A stretch of 28,060 nt of DNA, taken from assembly GCA_900542505.1 (NCBI GenBank), contig UQNV01000029.1, positions 1 through 28,060 on the forward strand, in the 5' to 3' direction. Source of the stretch: an uncultured Alistipes sp. (lineage in GTDB: Bacteria > Bacteroidota > Bacteroidia > Bacteroidales > Rikenellaceae). Both the position numbers and the translations under genes were made by a program. Positions 14,547 to 23,092 of the stretch are shown here, piece after piece (position 1 is the first letter of the stretch; each line of letters opens with the position of its first letter). The notes under the pieces are model-generated. The model was not told the DNA's origin. It saw only the letters and a list, made by a program, of their open reading frames with translations, and did not search any database.

Positions 14547-14692
14547 CGGTTGTCGTTCCTGTTTCGGCAATGCGCATCCGGCGGAGCCTCCGCGCAGCCG
14601 CCATACCGCTCCCGGCCCCGGCATGCCACCGGGCGGCCGGAGTGGAGAGGCTTCGGCCGCTGCCCGGCACCGGCCGGACGCACTCACGGTTC

Positions 14693-14724
14693 TAAAGGTA
14701 CGCAATATTCGGCTCCCGGCCAAA
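14693..14724 (-). promoter_or_regulatory. Promoter of the membrane ferredoxin gene
   Basis: Minus-strand TACCTTTA (14700-14693) matches TAnnTTTG at 7 of 8 positions. TTTG (14724-14721) lies 20 nt upstream as a good -33 box. The leader to 14546 would be about 140 nt and GC-rich with strong inverted repeats (for example the GCGGCCG/CGGCCGC pair). Confidence 0.6.
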
Positions 14725-14838
14725 AATCTGGTCCCGCAAAGCGTCGCGGGCACACGCCGCAACGGCGCTGCAGCGCTGCGGAGGGGCACCCGGCCAGAAA
14801 AACGGGGCCGGCAGGAGGTGTTTCCCGAAAATTTGACC

Positions 14839-14846
14839 TACTTTTG
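14839..14846 (+). promoter_or_regulatory. -7 box of the transporter gene
   Basis: TACTTTTG matches TAnnTTTG and lies 23 bp before the ATG at 14870. No convincing -33 box is seen. Confidence 0.65.
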
Positions 14847-14869
14847 TGGCGGACAACAACACATAACGC

Positions 14870-16531
14870 ATGGAATGGCTCGGTAATCTGTTCGTCGAAC
14901 ACTCGGCCCTGCAGGCCGTCGTCGTGATTTCGCTCATCTCGGTCCTCGGCATCGGGCTGGGCAAAATCCGCATTGCGGGCATCTCGCTCGGCACGGCCTT
15001 CATTTTCTTCGTCGGCATCCTGGCCGGCCACCTCGGGCTGTCGCTCGACCCCTCGATGCTCATCTACGCCGAAAGTTTCGGTCTGATACTCTTCGTCTAT
15101 GCGCTCGGGCTGCAGGTCGGCCCCGGATTCTTCAGCTCGCTGCGGGCCGACGGCATGCGTCTGCTGCTGCCGGCCATCGGACTGGCGCTGCTGGGCACGG
15201 CGCTGGCCGTGGGGATGAGCTACGCCTTCGGCGTCTCGATGCCCGACATGTCGGGGATTCTCTGCGGAGCCACGACCAATACCCCGGCGCTCGGTGCCGC
15301 ACAGCAGACTCTCCAGCAGTTGGGGCTCGACGCCAACGGGGCGGCGCTGAGCTGCGCACTGACCTACCCGCTCGGCGTGGTGGGCGTCATTCTGGCCATC
15401 GTCTTCGTGCGGAAGCTCTTCGTCCGGCCGTCGGACCTGCCCAAACCCGACGCACAGCACAAGAAGGATGTCTTCATCGCCAGCTACCATGTGACCAACC
15501 CCGCCATCTTCGGCAAGAGCGTCCACGACGTCGCCGTCCACAGCCACCACCGCTTCGTCATCTCGCGCATCTGGCGCGACGGCAAGGTCTCCATCCCCAC
15601 CTCGGACAAGACGCTCCAGCAGGACGACATCATCCTGGTGGTCACCACCCCGGCCGATGTCGACGCGCTGCGGATGATTTTCGGCGAACAGGAGCAGAAG
15701 GACTGGAATACGGGCAAAATCGACTGGAACGCCATCGACAGCCAACTCATCTCGCAGCGCATTCTGGTCACGCGCCCCGAAATCAACGGCAAGAAGCTCT
15801 CCTCGCTGCGGCTGCGCAACAACTACGGCATCAACATCAGCCGCGTCTACCGCTCGGGCGTGCAGCTGCTGGCGACGCCCGACCTGACGCTCCAGCTGGG
15901 CGACCGGCTGACGGTCGTGGGCGAGGCGGCGGCCATCCACAACGTCGAGAAAATCCTCGGAAACGCCGTCAAGAGCCTCAACGAACCGAATCTGGCGGCC
16001 GTCTTCATCGGACTCATCCTCGGCCTGGTGCTGGGAAGCATCCCCGTCAGCATCCCGGGCATCAGCATCCCCGTGAAGCTGGGTCTGGCCGGAGGCCCCA
16101 TCATCGTCGGCATCCTCGTGAGCACCTTCGGCCCGCGGTTCCACATGATTACCTACACCACGCAGAGCGCCAACCTGATGCTCCGCGCACTGGGACTCTC
16201 GATGTATCTGGCCTGTCTGGGGCTCGACGCCGGAGCCCACTTCTTCGAGACGGTCATGCGGCCCGAGGGGGCCCTGTGGCTGGCGCTGGGTTTTGCCATC
16301 ACCTTCGTCCCGACGGTCCTCGTGGCCATCTTCTCGCTGCGTGTGCAGCGGCTCGACTTCGGCTCCATCTCGGGGCTGCTCTGCGGCAGCATGGCCAACC
16401 CCATGGCGCTCAACTACGCCAACGACACCATCGAGGGCGACAATCCGTCGGTTTCATATGCCACGGTCTATCCGGTCTGCATGTTCCTGCGGGTCATCAT
16501 CGCCCAGGTCATCCTGATGCTCTTCCTCTGA
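14870..16531 (+). CDS. YidE/AspT-type transporter with two TrkA_C domains
   Basis: A 553-residue inner-membrane protein of the aspartate:alanine exchanger (AAE) family, similar in plan to YidE/YbjL. The N-terminal half-barrel starts ALQAVVVISLISVLGIGLG with GTAFIFFVGILAG. Two cytosolic TrkA_C (RCK_C) modules follow at about 198-285 (IILVV strand) and 293-365 (RILVTRPEINGKKLSSLRL, then LGDRLTVVG). A second half-barrel follows with SNLMLRALGLSMYLACLG and a closing GLLCGSMANPMALNYAN, echoing GILCGATTNTPALG of the first half and so showing the internal duplication. RCK_C modules usually bind small ligands. The transported solute is unknown. Monocistronic, divergent from the ferredoxin gene. Confidence 0.92.
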   Translation: MEWLGNLFVEHSALQAVVVISLISVLGIGLGKIRIAGISLGTAFIFFVGILAGHLGLSLDPSMLIYAESFGLILFVYALGLQVGPGFFSSLRADGMRLLLPAIGLALLGTALAVGMSYAFGVSMPDMSGILCGATTNTPALGAAQQTLQQLGLDANGAALSCALTYPLGVVGVILAIVFVRKLFVRPSDLPKPDAQHKKDVFIASYHVTNPAIFGKSVHDVAVHSHHRFVISRIWRDGKVSIPTSDKTLQQDDIILVVTTPADVDALRMIFGEQEQKDWNTGKIDWNAIDSQLISQRILVTRPEINGKKLSSLRLRNNYGINISRVYRSGVQLLATPDLTLQLGDRLTVVGEAAAIHNVEKILGNAVKSLNEPNLAAVFIGLILGLVLGSIPVSIPGISIPVKLGLAGGPIIVGILVSTFGPRFHMITYTTQSANLMLRALGLSMYLACLGLDAGAHFFETVMRPEGALWLALGFAITFVPTVLVAIFSLRVQRLDFGSISGLLCGSMANPMALNYANDTIEGDNPSVSYATVYPVCMFLRVIIAQVILMLFL

Positions 16532-16587
16532 CGCGGCGCACCGCCCCACCCTCCCGGGCAGGCAACCCGCAGGCCATACGACATGAC

Positions 16588-16622
16588 ACGGCCCCGGTCT
16601 CTTCATTCGAGACCGGGGCCGT
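16588..16622. terminator. Hairpin terminator between convergent genes
   Basis: ACGGCCCCGGTCTC (16588-16601) pairs perfectly over 14 bp with GAGACCGGGGCCGT (16609-16622) around TTCATTC. It lies between the transporter and the convergent MscS gene, so may serve both. The T tract is poor on both sides. Confidence 0.7.
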
Positions 16623-16665
16623 TCGGTTCAACTCCGCCGGCCGGCGGGAGCGCCCGGGCACGGAA

Positions 16666-18030
16666 TCAATCGTGCGGCGCCGAATCGGAGGCCCCGGGCC
16701 AGCCCGAGTCGGACGAAGAGGCCCCCGCGGCCTGCGGCGCGGCATCGCCGTCGGCCGGGGCCGACGAGGCGGAAGAGGATGAGCCGCCGAGCCGGCCGAG
16801 GTCGCTGCCGGCCGGATTCTGGAAGACCCTCAGCCCGAATTCGGGAATGACGGCCAGCACGTGGTCGAAGACATCGGACTGGATGCGTTCGTAGGCGACC
16901 CATTCGACCGTATTGGTGAAGAAGTAGAGCTGCATGGGAAGACCCGTCTCGGTGGGCTGCATCTGCCGCACCATGAGCGTCATGTCCTGATTGACGGGGA
17001 CCTCGGCGCGCAGGTAGCGCTCGAGATAGGCGCGGAAGACCCCCAGATTGGTCTGGTGCAGACCGTTGATTTTCCACGAACCGGGAGCGATGCCGTGGGC
17101 GGCGTTGTACTCGTCGACGCGCTGCTGCGTCGAGTCGATGTAGTCGCGCAGCAGGTCGATTTCGCGGTAGCGGGCCAACATGTCGGGGGTGCAGAAGCAT
17201 ACGCTCGTCATGTCGATATTGACCGAACGCATCACCCGCCGGCCGCCCGACTGCTGCATGCCGCGCCAGTTCTGGAACGAGTCGCTCACCAGCAGATAGG
17301 GAGGCAGCGTGACGATGGTATTGTCCCAGTTGCGGATTTTGACCGTCGTGAGCGACACCTCCTCCACCGTACCGTCGGCCCCGTACTTGGGCATCGTAAT
17401 CCAGTCGCCGACCTGGAGCATGTCGTTGGCCGAGAGCTGGATGCCCGAGACGAATCCGAGGATGCTGTCGCGGAAAATCAGCATGATGACCGCCGCCGAA
17501 GCACCCAGACCCGTGAGCAGGAAGGCGGGCGACTTGTCGAGCAGAATCGAGACAATCAGGATGGCGCATATCATCATGACGATGCCCTGGCCGGTCTGCT
17601 GCAGACCCTTGATGGGTTTGTTCTGCCAGGCCGGACGGTTCGAGACTATCTGGAAGGCCGCACAGATAAGCGCATTGACCAGCCGGAAGAAGGCGACCAC
17701 CATGACTATCTCCAGCAGACGCATCGTCAGGCGTTCGGCCTCGGGACCGATGAGCACCGCAGGCGTGACGCTGTAGAGCAGAATGACTGCCGAAAGTTGG
17801 CAGAGGCGGTCCATCACGTTGTCGCCGAAGAGCACGTCGTCCCACTTGACGCGTGTCCGCGAAACGATGTGGCGCATGCCGCGCACCAGCAACAGCCGGC
17901 ACAGCAGGTAGAAGAGCAGCGCCAGAAGCACCATCAGCAGGAATGCGGCCCACTGCTCGGCGCCGGCTTCGGGTTCGAATCCCAGGCGGACGAGCAGGGC
18001 GTCGACCCATTGTTTGACAAGTTGTTCCAT
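16666..18030 (-). CDS. MscS-family mechanosensitive channel (YbdG-like)
   Basis: A 454-residue inner-membrane channel that opens under membrane tension to release solutes during hypo-osmotic shock. Hydrophobic segments lie at about 28-49, 78-97, 104-126 and 147-165. The pore-lining helix at about 169-200 (GLGASAAVIMLIFRDSILG) is followed by the beta domain with VGDWITMP, GTVEEVSLTTVKIRNWDN and the YLLVSDSFQNW region. The longer cytosolic domain and these residues resemble the YbdG/MscM branch rather than MscS itself. The last 35-40 residues are a Ser/Ala/Gly/Asp-rich, probably disordered tail with no known role. No clear promoter is visible; the Nudix gene ends 124 bp upstream on the same strand. 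Confidence 0.93.
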   Translation of the reverse strand: MEQLVKQWVDALLVRLGFEPEAGAEQWAAFLLMVLLALLFYLLCRLLLVRGMRHIVSRTRVKWDDVLFGDNVMDRLCQLSAVILLYSVTPAVLIGPEAERLTMRLLEIVMVVAFFRLVNALICAAFQIVSNRPAWQNKPIKGLQQTGQGIVMMICAILIVSILLDKSPAFLLTGLGASAAVIMLIFRDSILGFVSGIQLSANDMLQVGDWITMPKYGADGTVEEVSLTTVKIRNWDNTIVTLPPYLLVSDSFQNWRGMQQSGGRRVMRSVNIDMTSVCFCTPDMLARYREIDLLRDYIDSTQQRVDEYNAAHGIAPGSWKINGLHQTNLGVFRAYLERYLRAEVPVNQDMTLMVRQMQPTETGLPMQLYFFTNTVEWVAYERIQSDVFDHVLAVIPEFGLRVFQNPAGSDLGRLGGSSSSASSAPADGDAAPQAAGASSSDSGWPGASDSAPHD

Positions 18031-18154
18031 AGTCGTTCGATTTATCGGTTTACCGGCAAAAACCGGGCTGAAATTCGGTTCGGGCGCTCATCCGTGCATG
18101 AAGCCCGACCGCTGCGGGCGCGTCGGCGAGGGGAGCGCATCCGCCAAGGAGGGC

Positions 18155-18706
18155 TCAGCGCTGCCCCAGGGCGGGAAGCAGCATCGGCACCTCCGATTCG
18201 AAGTTGGGCGTCAGGATACCCTTGCCCAGAGCCTCACGCAGTTCGTCGACACTCCAGAAACGGCCGCCGTCGAGTTCGCTGCTGGGCCGCACCTCGCCGT
18301 CGTAACGGCAGCGGTGGACATAGACCAACTCCCGTTCTCGCTCCGAACGGAAAACGTAGCTCCGCACGAACTCGGCCCGGAAGTCCTCGAGCCCCAGCTC
18401 CTCGCGCGCTTCGCGCCGCAGCGCCTCGTCGACCGTCTCGCCCCAGGCCACATGGCCGCCCACGGCCGTATCCCACCGCCCGGGCTGGATGTCCTTCCAC
18501 GCAGGCCGTTTCTGGAGGTAGAGACGCCCCTCGGCATCGAACAGATGGAGATGCACCACCGGATGGAGCAGCATCGAGCCGCCGTGGCATTCGCGTCTGA
18601 GTGCCGAGCCGATGACCTGCCCCGACTCATCGACCACGGGAAAAAGTTCCTCGCCGTTGTCGTGCATCTCCGCCGCGGCGGAGTTCGTCCGATTGTTCTT
18701 TTCCAT
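18155..18706 (-). CDS. Nudix hydrolase, IPP isomerase/YfcD-like
   Basis: A 183-residue cytosolic hydrolase. The Nudix box is complete: G84, E90, then R98-E99-x-x-E102-E103-x-G105 within GHVAWGETVDEALRREAR. ELFPVVDESGQVIGSALR at the N-terminus and LYLQKRPAWKDIQPGRWD before the box are typical of the IPP-isomerase-like Nudix group, which cleaves nucleoside diphosphate derivatives or is uncharacterised. The frame stays open to 18835, but that stretch translates the 7-bp repeat array and has no family similarity, so the ATG at 18706 is preferred. No clear -7 box is seen. Confidence 0.92.
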   Translation of the reverse strand: MEKNNRTNSAAAEMHDNGEELFPVVDESGQVIGSALRRECHGGSMLLHPVVHLHLFDAEGRLYLQKRPAWKDIQPGRWDTAVGGHVAWGETVDEALRREAREELGLEDFRAEFVRSYVFRSERERELVYVHRCRYDGEVRPSSELDGGRFWSVDELREALGKGILTPNFESEVPMLLPALGQR

Positions 18707-18749
18707 ATCAAATTGTTCCTTGTTCAGTTGCCGGAATCCGGTACCCGAG

Positions 18750-18812
18750 GTCCAATGTCCGAAGTCCGAAGTCCAATGTCCGGTGTCCAATGTCCGGTGT
18801 CCGGTGTCCGGC
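18750..18812 (+). repeat. Nine-copy 7-bp tandem repeat upstream of the Nudix gene
   Basis: Nine consecutive heptamers of the form GTCCAAT, GTCCGAA or GTCCGGT/C run without interruption, then break into AAACCCG followed by GTGTCCGGC. The array ends 44 bp from the Nudix start codon and lies in its 5' region. Only the last three bases of each unit vary. Confidence 0.9.
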
Positions 18813-18934
18813 AAACCCGGTGTCCGGCATGCCATGCTGCCCTGTCCGCCGCCGCACGGTCACCGGCGGCTACCGGCGGGACGACGTCCTGCACGCTTCT
18901 GCGGCGGCAGCCCGCTCCCCGCGGGCGGATATGA

Positions 18935-18977
18935 AACCGGCACGAAGGCGTCGTCGGTGCGCGCATCCGTGCCGGTT
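18935..18977 (-). terminator. Possible terminator of the envelope-biogenesis operon
   Basis: AACCGGCACG (18935-18944) and CGTGCCGGTT (18968-18977) form a perfect 10-bp stem with a 23-nt GC-rich loop, starting 16 bp beyond the OstA-like stop on the minus strand. Only TTTCAT follows, so efficiency is uncertain. Confidence 0.5.
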
Positions 18978-18992
18978 GTCTTTCACTGCGGC

Positions 18993-21557
18993 CTACAGCC
19001 GGGGGCCCGACTCGCGGGGTTGTCCCACCTCGTAGCCCAACGTACGCATCCACTCGACGGTCTCGGCGTCGACCTGGTCGTTGCGGTCAATCCAGCGACG
19101 CTCCTCAATCAGACGCGCCTTGTGCTCCTCGAGCGCCCGGTTGATGGGGAAGTCGGGCTTCGGAAGTTCTCGCGACGCCGCACGCCGCGACGGGCGGATG
19201 GTGCGGTCGAAGACATCGCGCTGCGTCGGACGACGCGCCCCCTCCCACTTGAAGCCCTTGAGTTCGAGCGACTGCTCCTCGGGGACCTTGTCCAACGGAT
19301 AGATGGTCCAGACGGGATTGATGCGGTAGATGATGTCGACCACCTGCTTCTCCTCGAAGAAGAAGGAGATATTGCCGCTGTCGAGCACCATCACGCCGGT
19401 CACCTCGCCACCCTCGCCATCCTGCATGTAGTAGATGGTCTGGGCATTGCCGTCGACATCGTTGCGGTAAATCTGGTTGTCGCGGAAGTAGGCCGTCATC
19501 TCCTTGCCCGCCACCTGGTTGTAGTGGAGCGTATCGATTTCGCTCGACATCATGGGGCTGCCGACGAACTCGGCACGCGTGAGCTGGCGGTTGGCCGTAT
19601 AGACATCCATCACGTCGGAGACCACCTGGTTGTTCTCGTTCCAGAGCACGGGCGAAAGGTAGAGGTGGATGGTCGAATCGCGGCTGGTGGAGGTGAGCGA
19701 GTCGCACACCGACTGGAAGTCGGAGCGGTAAATCCGCACGTTGCGGAAGGCCTTGACAAGGCGGTACATGCTGTCGACCTCGACGGCAAGCGTATCGGTA
19801 CCCGCGAGCGAGTCGAGCGAATCGACGGGCATCGTCTCCTGCCCGTGAAGCCCCAGCGAGTCCTGCTGCAGCGAATCCGCACCGCGGCCGGCGAGCGAAT
19901 CATTCGTCGCGGAGGCGAGCCCCAGCAACGAGTCGAGCTGCCACAGCTCCGTCGAATCGAGCCGCGGCGTCTTGCCCTTGCGCACGGCGCGCTCCAGACG
20001 CTCGCGCAGCTTCTTTTCGACCTTCTCGCGGCGGGCAAGCAGGCGCTTGCGCTCCTTCTCCTCCTGGGCCTTCACCTGAGCGACACGCTTGGCCTTGCGC
20101 TTGGCGGCTATCTCCTCCAGAATCTTCTGCTTCGCCTCGTTGGCCGCCGCCTTGCGCGCTTCGCGCTCCTTGCGGGCCTCCTCCTTGCGCTGCGCCTTCA
20201 GCTGCGCGGGGGTCAGCTGCGCGGTATCGGCCGCCAAAGAGTCGGTCGCCAAAGAATCGGTCGCCAAAGAGTCGAGCCCCTTCACCGCAGCCCCGAGCGA
20301 ATCGGCCACCACGGAATCGACACCCCGGGGAGCCTCCGCAGGGGCAGGGGAAACGCCTCCGAGCGAATCGGGTGCACTCTTGCCCAGCTGCTCCTCGACC
20401 TGACGGGCGGCCCGACTGCGGCGCCCGTCGGCATGGCGGGCAAGCGAATCGGGGGCCTCGGTCGCACGGAGCCGTGCGGAGCTCTCGCGGGCCGCACGCA
20501 GCGAATCGGCCGCAGCGTTGGCACGCGCCAGCGCGGCGAGCGAATCGGCACGGGCCGCCTCGGCAGCTGCGGCCGCTTCGGCCGCATCGAGCGAAAGGGT
20601 CCGCGTGAAGAGGTAGATGGAGTCGCTGCGCATGAAGAGCGAATCGCCCTGCGAGAGGTCGTAGTTGATGATGGCCGGACGGCGCGTGAGGAAGGCGTTG
20701 CCGGGCTCCTTCCAGTATTCGCCGTAGTCGCCGAAGGCGAGGTTCTTGTGCTCCGTATCGTCGAGCTGGATGTCATGCCGCAGAATGGCATGGCCCTGCG
20801 GGCGGTAGTAGTCGATGCTGTCGCTCCAGACCTCCTGCTTCTCGGTGAGGATGTAACCGTTGCGCGTGACGGCATAGAGCGTGTCGGCCTGGGTGTAGCG
20901 GCCGCGGTCGGCATAGAGGTAATCCCCTTCGCGGTTCCAGATATGGGTGCGGTCGAAGAAGTAGGCGTTGTCGGTGGCCATGTTGTAGACCACCGAGTCA
21001 CCGCGCAGCTGGTATTCGTCGTTGCGCATCTCGACGCGGTCGACGCAGACCAGCTCCTTCGCGTCGGCATAGTAGTAGCCGCGCTCGGCCTCGAGCAGGT
21101 TTTCGCGGTTGACGAGCACGCCGCCCCCGTCGAACTCGCCCACGTTGTCGAGCGTGTTGAAGAGGAAGCTGTAGGTATAGAGCGTCGCGTCGCCGTCGAC
21201 CACCTTGATGATGTCCGAGAAGACCTGCGCCTCGTTCACCTCGCCGTCGTAGAGGGCGCGGTCACCGTAGATATAGGTCGTGTTCTTGTTGACGAGCACG
21301 TTGCCGAAGAACTCGATGCGCATGTCCGAATAGCGCACGGCACTGTCGCACGTGATGACCGCGCCGTTGTGCTGCGCGGCGAAGTTGCCCACCAGGAAGA
21401 TGACCGAATCGCCCGGGGCCACGGGGCCCGAGACGTCGGACTTGAGGTTGATGATTTTCATCTCGCCCTCCGCGTCGGGCTGCGCCGGAGCGCCTCCCCG
21501 GGCGAAGAGGAATCCTGCGACGACGACCGCCGCTGCTATGGAAAGTAACGTGCGCAC
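18993..21557 (-). CDS. OstA-like (LptA/LptD N-domain family) envelope protein
   Basis: An 854-residue exported protein. The N-terminal signal segment is followed by an OstA-type beta-jellyroll (about 35-310) with the repeating strand pattern seen in LptA and the LptD N-domain (NGAVITCDSAVRYSDM, ALYDGEVNEAQVF, YLYADRGRYTQADTLYAVT). A long linker (about 320-595) contains at least 14 Asp-Ser-Leu tripeptides plus a highly charged Lys/Arg/Glu coiled-coil-like stretch. A second OstA-like part follows (about 596-760). It lacks the LptD barrel. The family is taken to act in LPS transport or outer-membrane assembly in the periplasm. It is third in the operon after two SurA-type genes (10-bp gap to surA). 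The linker includes a 15-bp in-frame tandem repeat. Confidence 0.88.
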   Translation of the reverse strand: MRTLLSIAAAVVVAGFLFARGGAPAQPDAEGEMKIINLKSDVSGPVAPGDSVIFLVGNFAAQHNGAVITCDSAVRYSDMRIEFFGNVLVNKNTTYIYGDRALYDGEVNEAQVFSDIIKVVDGDATLYTYSFLFNTLDNVGEFDGGGVLVNRENLLEAERGYYYADAKELVCVDRVEMRNDEYQLRGDSVVYNMATDNAYFFDRTHIWNREGDYLYADRGRYTQADTLYAVTRNGYILTEKQEVWSDSIDYYRPQGHAILRHDIQLDDTEHKNLAFGDYGEYWKEPGNAFLTRRPAIINYDLSQGDSLFMRSDSIYLFTRTLSLDAAEAAAAAEAARADSLAALARANAAADSLRAARESSARLRATEAPDSLARHADGRRSRAARQVEEQLGKSAPDSLGGVSPAPAEAPRGVDSVVADSLGAAVKGLDSLATDSLATDSLAADTAQLTPAQLKAQRKEEARKEREARKAAANEAKQKILEEIAAKRKAKRVAQVKAQEEKERKRLLARREKVEKKLRERLERAVRKGKTPRLDSTELWQLDSLLGLASATNDSLAGRGADSLQQDSLGLHGQETMPVDSLDSLAGTDTLAVEVDSMYRLVKAFRNVRIYRSDFQSVCDSLTSTSRDSTIHLYLSPVLWNENNQVVSDVMDVYTANRQLTRAEFVGSPMMSSEIDTLHYNQVAGKEMTAYFRDNQIYRNDVDGNAQTIYYMQDGEGGEVTGVMVLDSGNISFFFEEKQVVDIIYRINPVWTIYPLDKVPEEQSLELKGFKWEGARRPTQRDVFDRTIRPSRRAASRELPKPDFPINRALEEHKARLIEERRWIDRNDQVDAETVEWMRTLGYEVGQPRESGPRL
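20233..20277. repeat. 15-bp in-frame tandem repeat in the OstA-like linker
   Basis: Three head-to-tail 15-bp units (GCCAAAGAGTCGGTC and close variants; 20233-20247, 20248-20262, 20263-20277) encode repeats of LATDS on the minus strand. The length keeps the frame, so copy-number change would only lengthen or shorten the linker. Confidence 0.85.
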
Positions 21558-21567
21558 GGTCCCGAGG

Positions 21568-22974
21568 CTATTTTACCCAATGTTTGTTCTCGAAGGCTCC
21601 GTCGCGGAATTCGGGGTCGATGTAGACATACATGCCGTCGATTTTCTTGGTGAGCCACTCGCGGAAGGCCTTCTCCTGCTTGGCCGCAAGGGCCATCTCC
21701 TCCAGCCGCAGGTAGTCCTCGTTGAGCGAGGCGACGTGCGTCGGGATTATCTGCACCAACTTGACCACCTTGGCCATCTGGTTGCCCAGCATGTCCTCCG
21801 TGAGGTAGGCTCCCGAAATCTCGCCCACGTGGAGGCGAATCAGGGCGTTGTAGTCGTCGAGGCTCTTGTAGCGGCCGAAGTCCTCCTTGAGGAACTTCGT
21901 CACGGTGAGCTTGGCGTCGAAGGCGTTGAAGCGCTCCAGCACGTCGTGGTTCGAGACGATACCGCCGTTCATCTTCGACGAGGCGTCGTCCGAATAGCGC
22001 AGGGCAGCCTGCTCGAAGGTAATCGAGTCGCGGCGGATTTCCGTCACGAGGCTGTCGAGGAAGTTCAGCTCCGACGAGAGCTCCTCGGTCGTATAGACCG
22101 GACGCAGCAGGATGTGGCGGAAGCGGTAGAGGTTGCCGCGCTTCTCGAGGTACTGGATGATGTGGAATCCGAACTGGGTTTCGACCACCTCGGATATCTG
22201 GCCGGGCTTGAGTTCGGCCAGTGCGTCGGCGAATGCCTGGTCGAGGCTGGCCAGCGGCGTGGGTTCCATCTCGCCGCCGCGCATGGCCGTACCCGGATCC
22301 TGCGAATACATGCGGGCCAGGTTCTCGAACTTGGCCTGCCCGGTGATGACGCGCTCGCGCAGGTCGAGCAGACGCTCGCGCGTACGCTGCTTGGCCTCGG
22401 TCATCGACTTGGGGAAGCGCGTAATCTGCGCATAGACGAACTGGTCGGCGATGAGCGGAAGGCTGTCCTTGTCGATTTGCTTGTAGTAGCGCTCCACCTC
22501 GCCCGGGATGATGGTCACCTTGTTGACCACCTCGGCCTGCATGCTGCTGGCATAGGCCTGCTCCTCGTAGCGCTGGCGCAGGATTTCGCGCAGGTTGAAG
22601 ATGGGCATGTGGTGCTTGGCCTCGAGCTTCGGGATGGAGCCCTCCTCCTCAATCATGTTCTGCAGCTGCTCCTCGACGCGCGTCTGGATGTCGGCCGAAC
22701 TGATGTCCACCGAGTCGATGAGCGCCTGGTTGTAGAGCAGTTTCTGGGTGAGCAGCGCCTCGAGCGCCTCGTTGTGGGGGTCGCGGTCGGTCGTATAGCC
22801 TTCGGCCAGACGCTGGGCCACCATGTTGCGCGCATATTCGTCGACCTCCGAATAGAGAATCGACGAACTGCCCACCACGGCCACCACCTTGTCGAGCATC
22901 ACCTGCTGTTTCTGGGCCCGGAGCCCGGCTGCGGCAAAGAGCATGACCGTCAGCAGCAAAATCTTTTTCACCAT
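21568..22974 (-). CDS. surA: Periplasmic peptidyl-prolyl isomerase/chaperone SurA
   Basis: A 468-residue exported protein. The signal peptide is about 1-20 (MVKKILLLTVMLFAAAGLRA, cleavage before QKQQ). A SurA_N chaperone region (about 25-175) opens with LDKVVAVVGSSSILYSEVD. Two parvulin domains follow: about 177-278 (FENLARMYSQDPGTAMRGG, GFHIIQYLEKR) and about 284-405 (RFRHILLRPV, FEQAALRYSDDASSKMNGG). SurA escorts unfolded outer-membrane proteins to the BAM complex and isomerises prolyl bonds. The frame is open well upstream, but the ATG at 22974 begins a clean signal sequence. It lies between a SurA_N-type lipoprotein gene and the OstA-like gene on one strand, an outer-membrane biogenesis operon. 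Confidence 0.93.
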   Translation of the reverse strand: MVKKILLLTVMLFAAAGLRAQKQQVMLDKVVAVVGSSSILYSEVDEYARNMVAQRLAEGYTTDRDPHNEALEALLTQKLLYNQALIDSVDISSADIQTRVEEQLQNMIEEEGSIPKLEAKHHMPIFNLREILRQRYEEQAYASSMQAEVVNKVTIIPGEVERYYKQIDKDSLPLIADQFVYAQITRFPKSMTEAKQRTRERLLDLRERVITGQAKFENLARMYSQDPGTAMRGGEMEPTPLASLDQAFADALAELKPGQISEVVETQFGFHIIQYLEKRGNLYRFRHILLRPVYTTEELSSELNFLDSLVTEIRRDSITFEQAALRYSDDASSKMNGGIVSNHDVLERFNAFDAKLTVTKFLKEDFGRYKSLDDYNALIRLHVGEISGAYLTEDMLGNQMAKVVKLVQIIPTHVASLNEDYLRLEEMALAAKQEKAFREWLTKKIDGMYVYIDPEFRDGAFENKHWVK

Positions 22975-23092
22975 ATCGTGTATCCTGTTTTCTTCATTCA
23001 AATCCGTTTCACGTTCGCGGCACCCCGGACCGCACGGCGCCCCGGGATTGCCCGGAACCATGGCCCGGCGGCACGCCGCTCCGCCCCTCCGC

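Noticed and set aside
14547..14789. 81-residue N-terminal extension of the ferredoxin protein
   Set aside because: Arg/Ala/Gly-rich, crosses the predicted promoter; a good membrane-protein start exists at 14546.
12231..14927. 898-residue plus-strand open frame
   Set aside because: Shadow of the minus-strand ferredoxin gene; Arg/Pro/His-rich composition, and it reads through the terminator and repeat array.
17971..17983. tRNA T-loop-like GGGTTCGAATCCC
   Set aside because: Lies in the MscS coding sequence (RLGFEPE) and no cloverleaf can be built around it.
18707..18835. 43-residue N-terminal extension of the Nudix protein
   Set aside because: It is translated from the heptamer array (repeats of DTGHWT type) and has no Nudix similarity.
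22999..23017. parS-like GTTTCACGT
   Set aside because: Only the left half matches the 16-bp parS palindrome; the right half (TCGCGG) does not.
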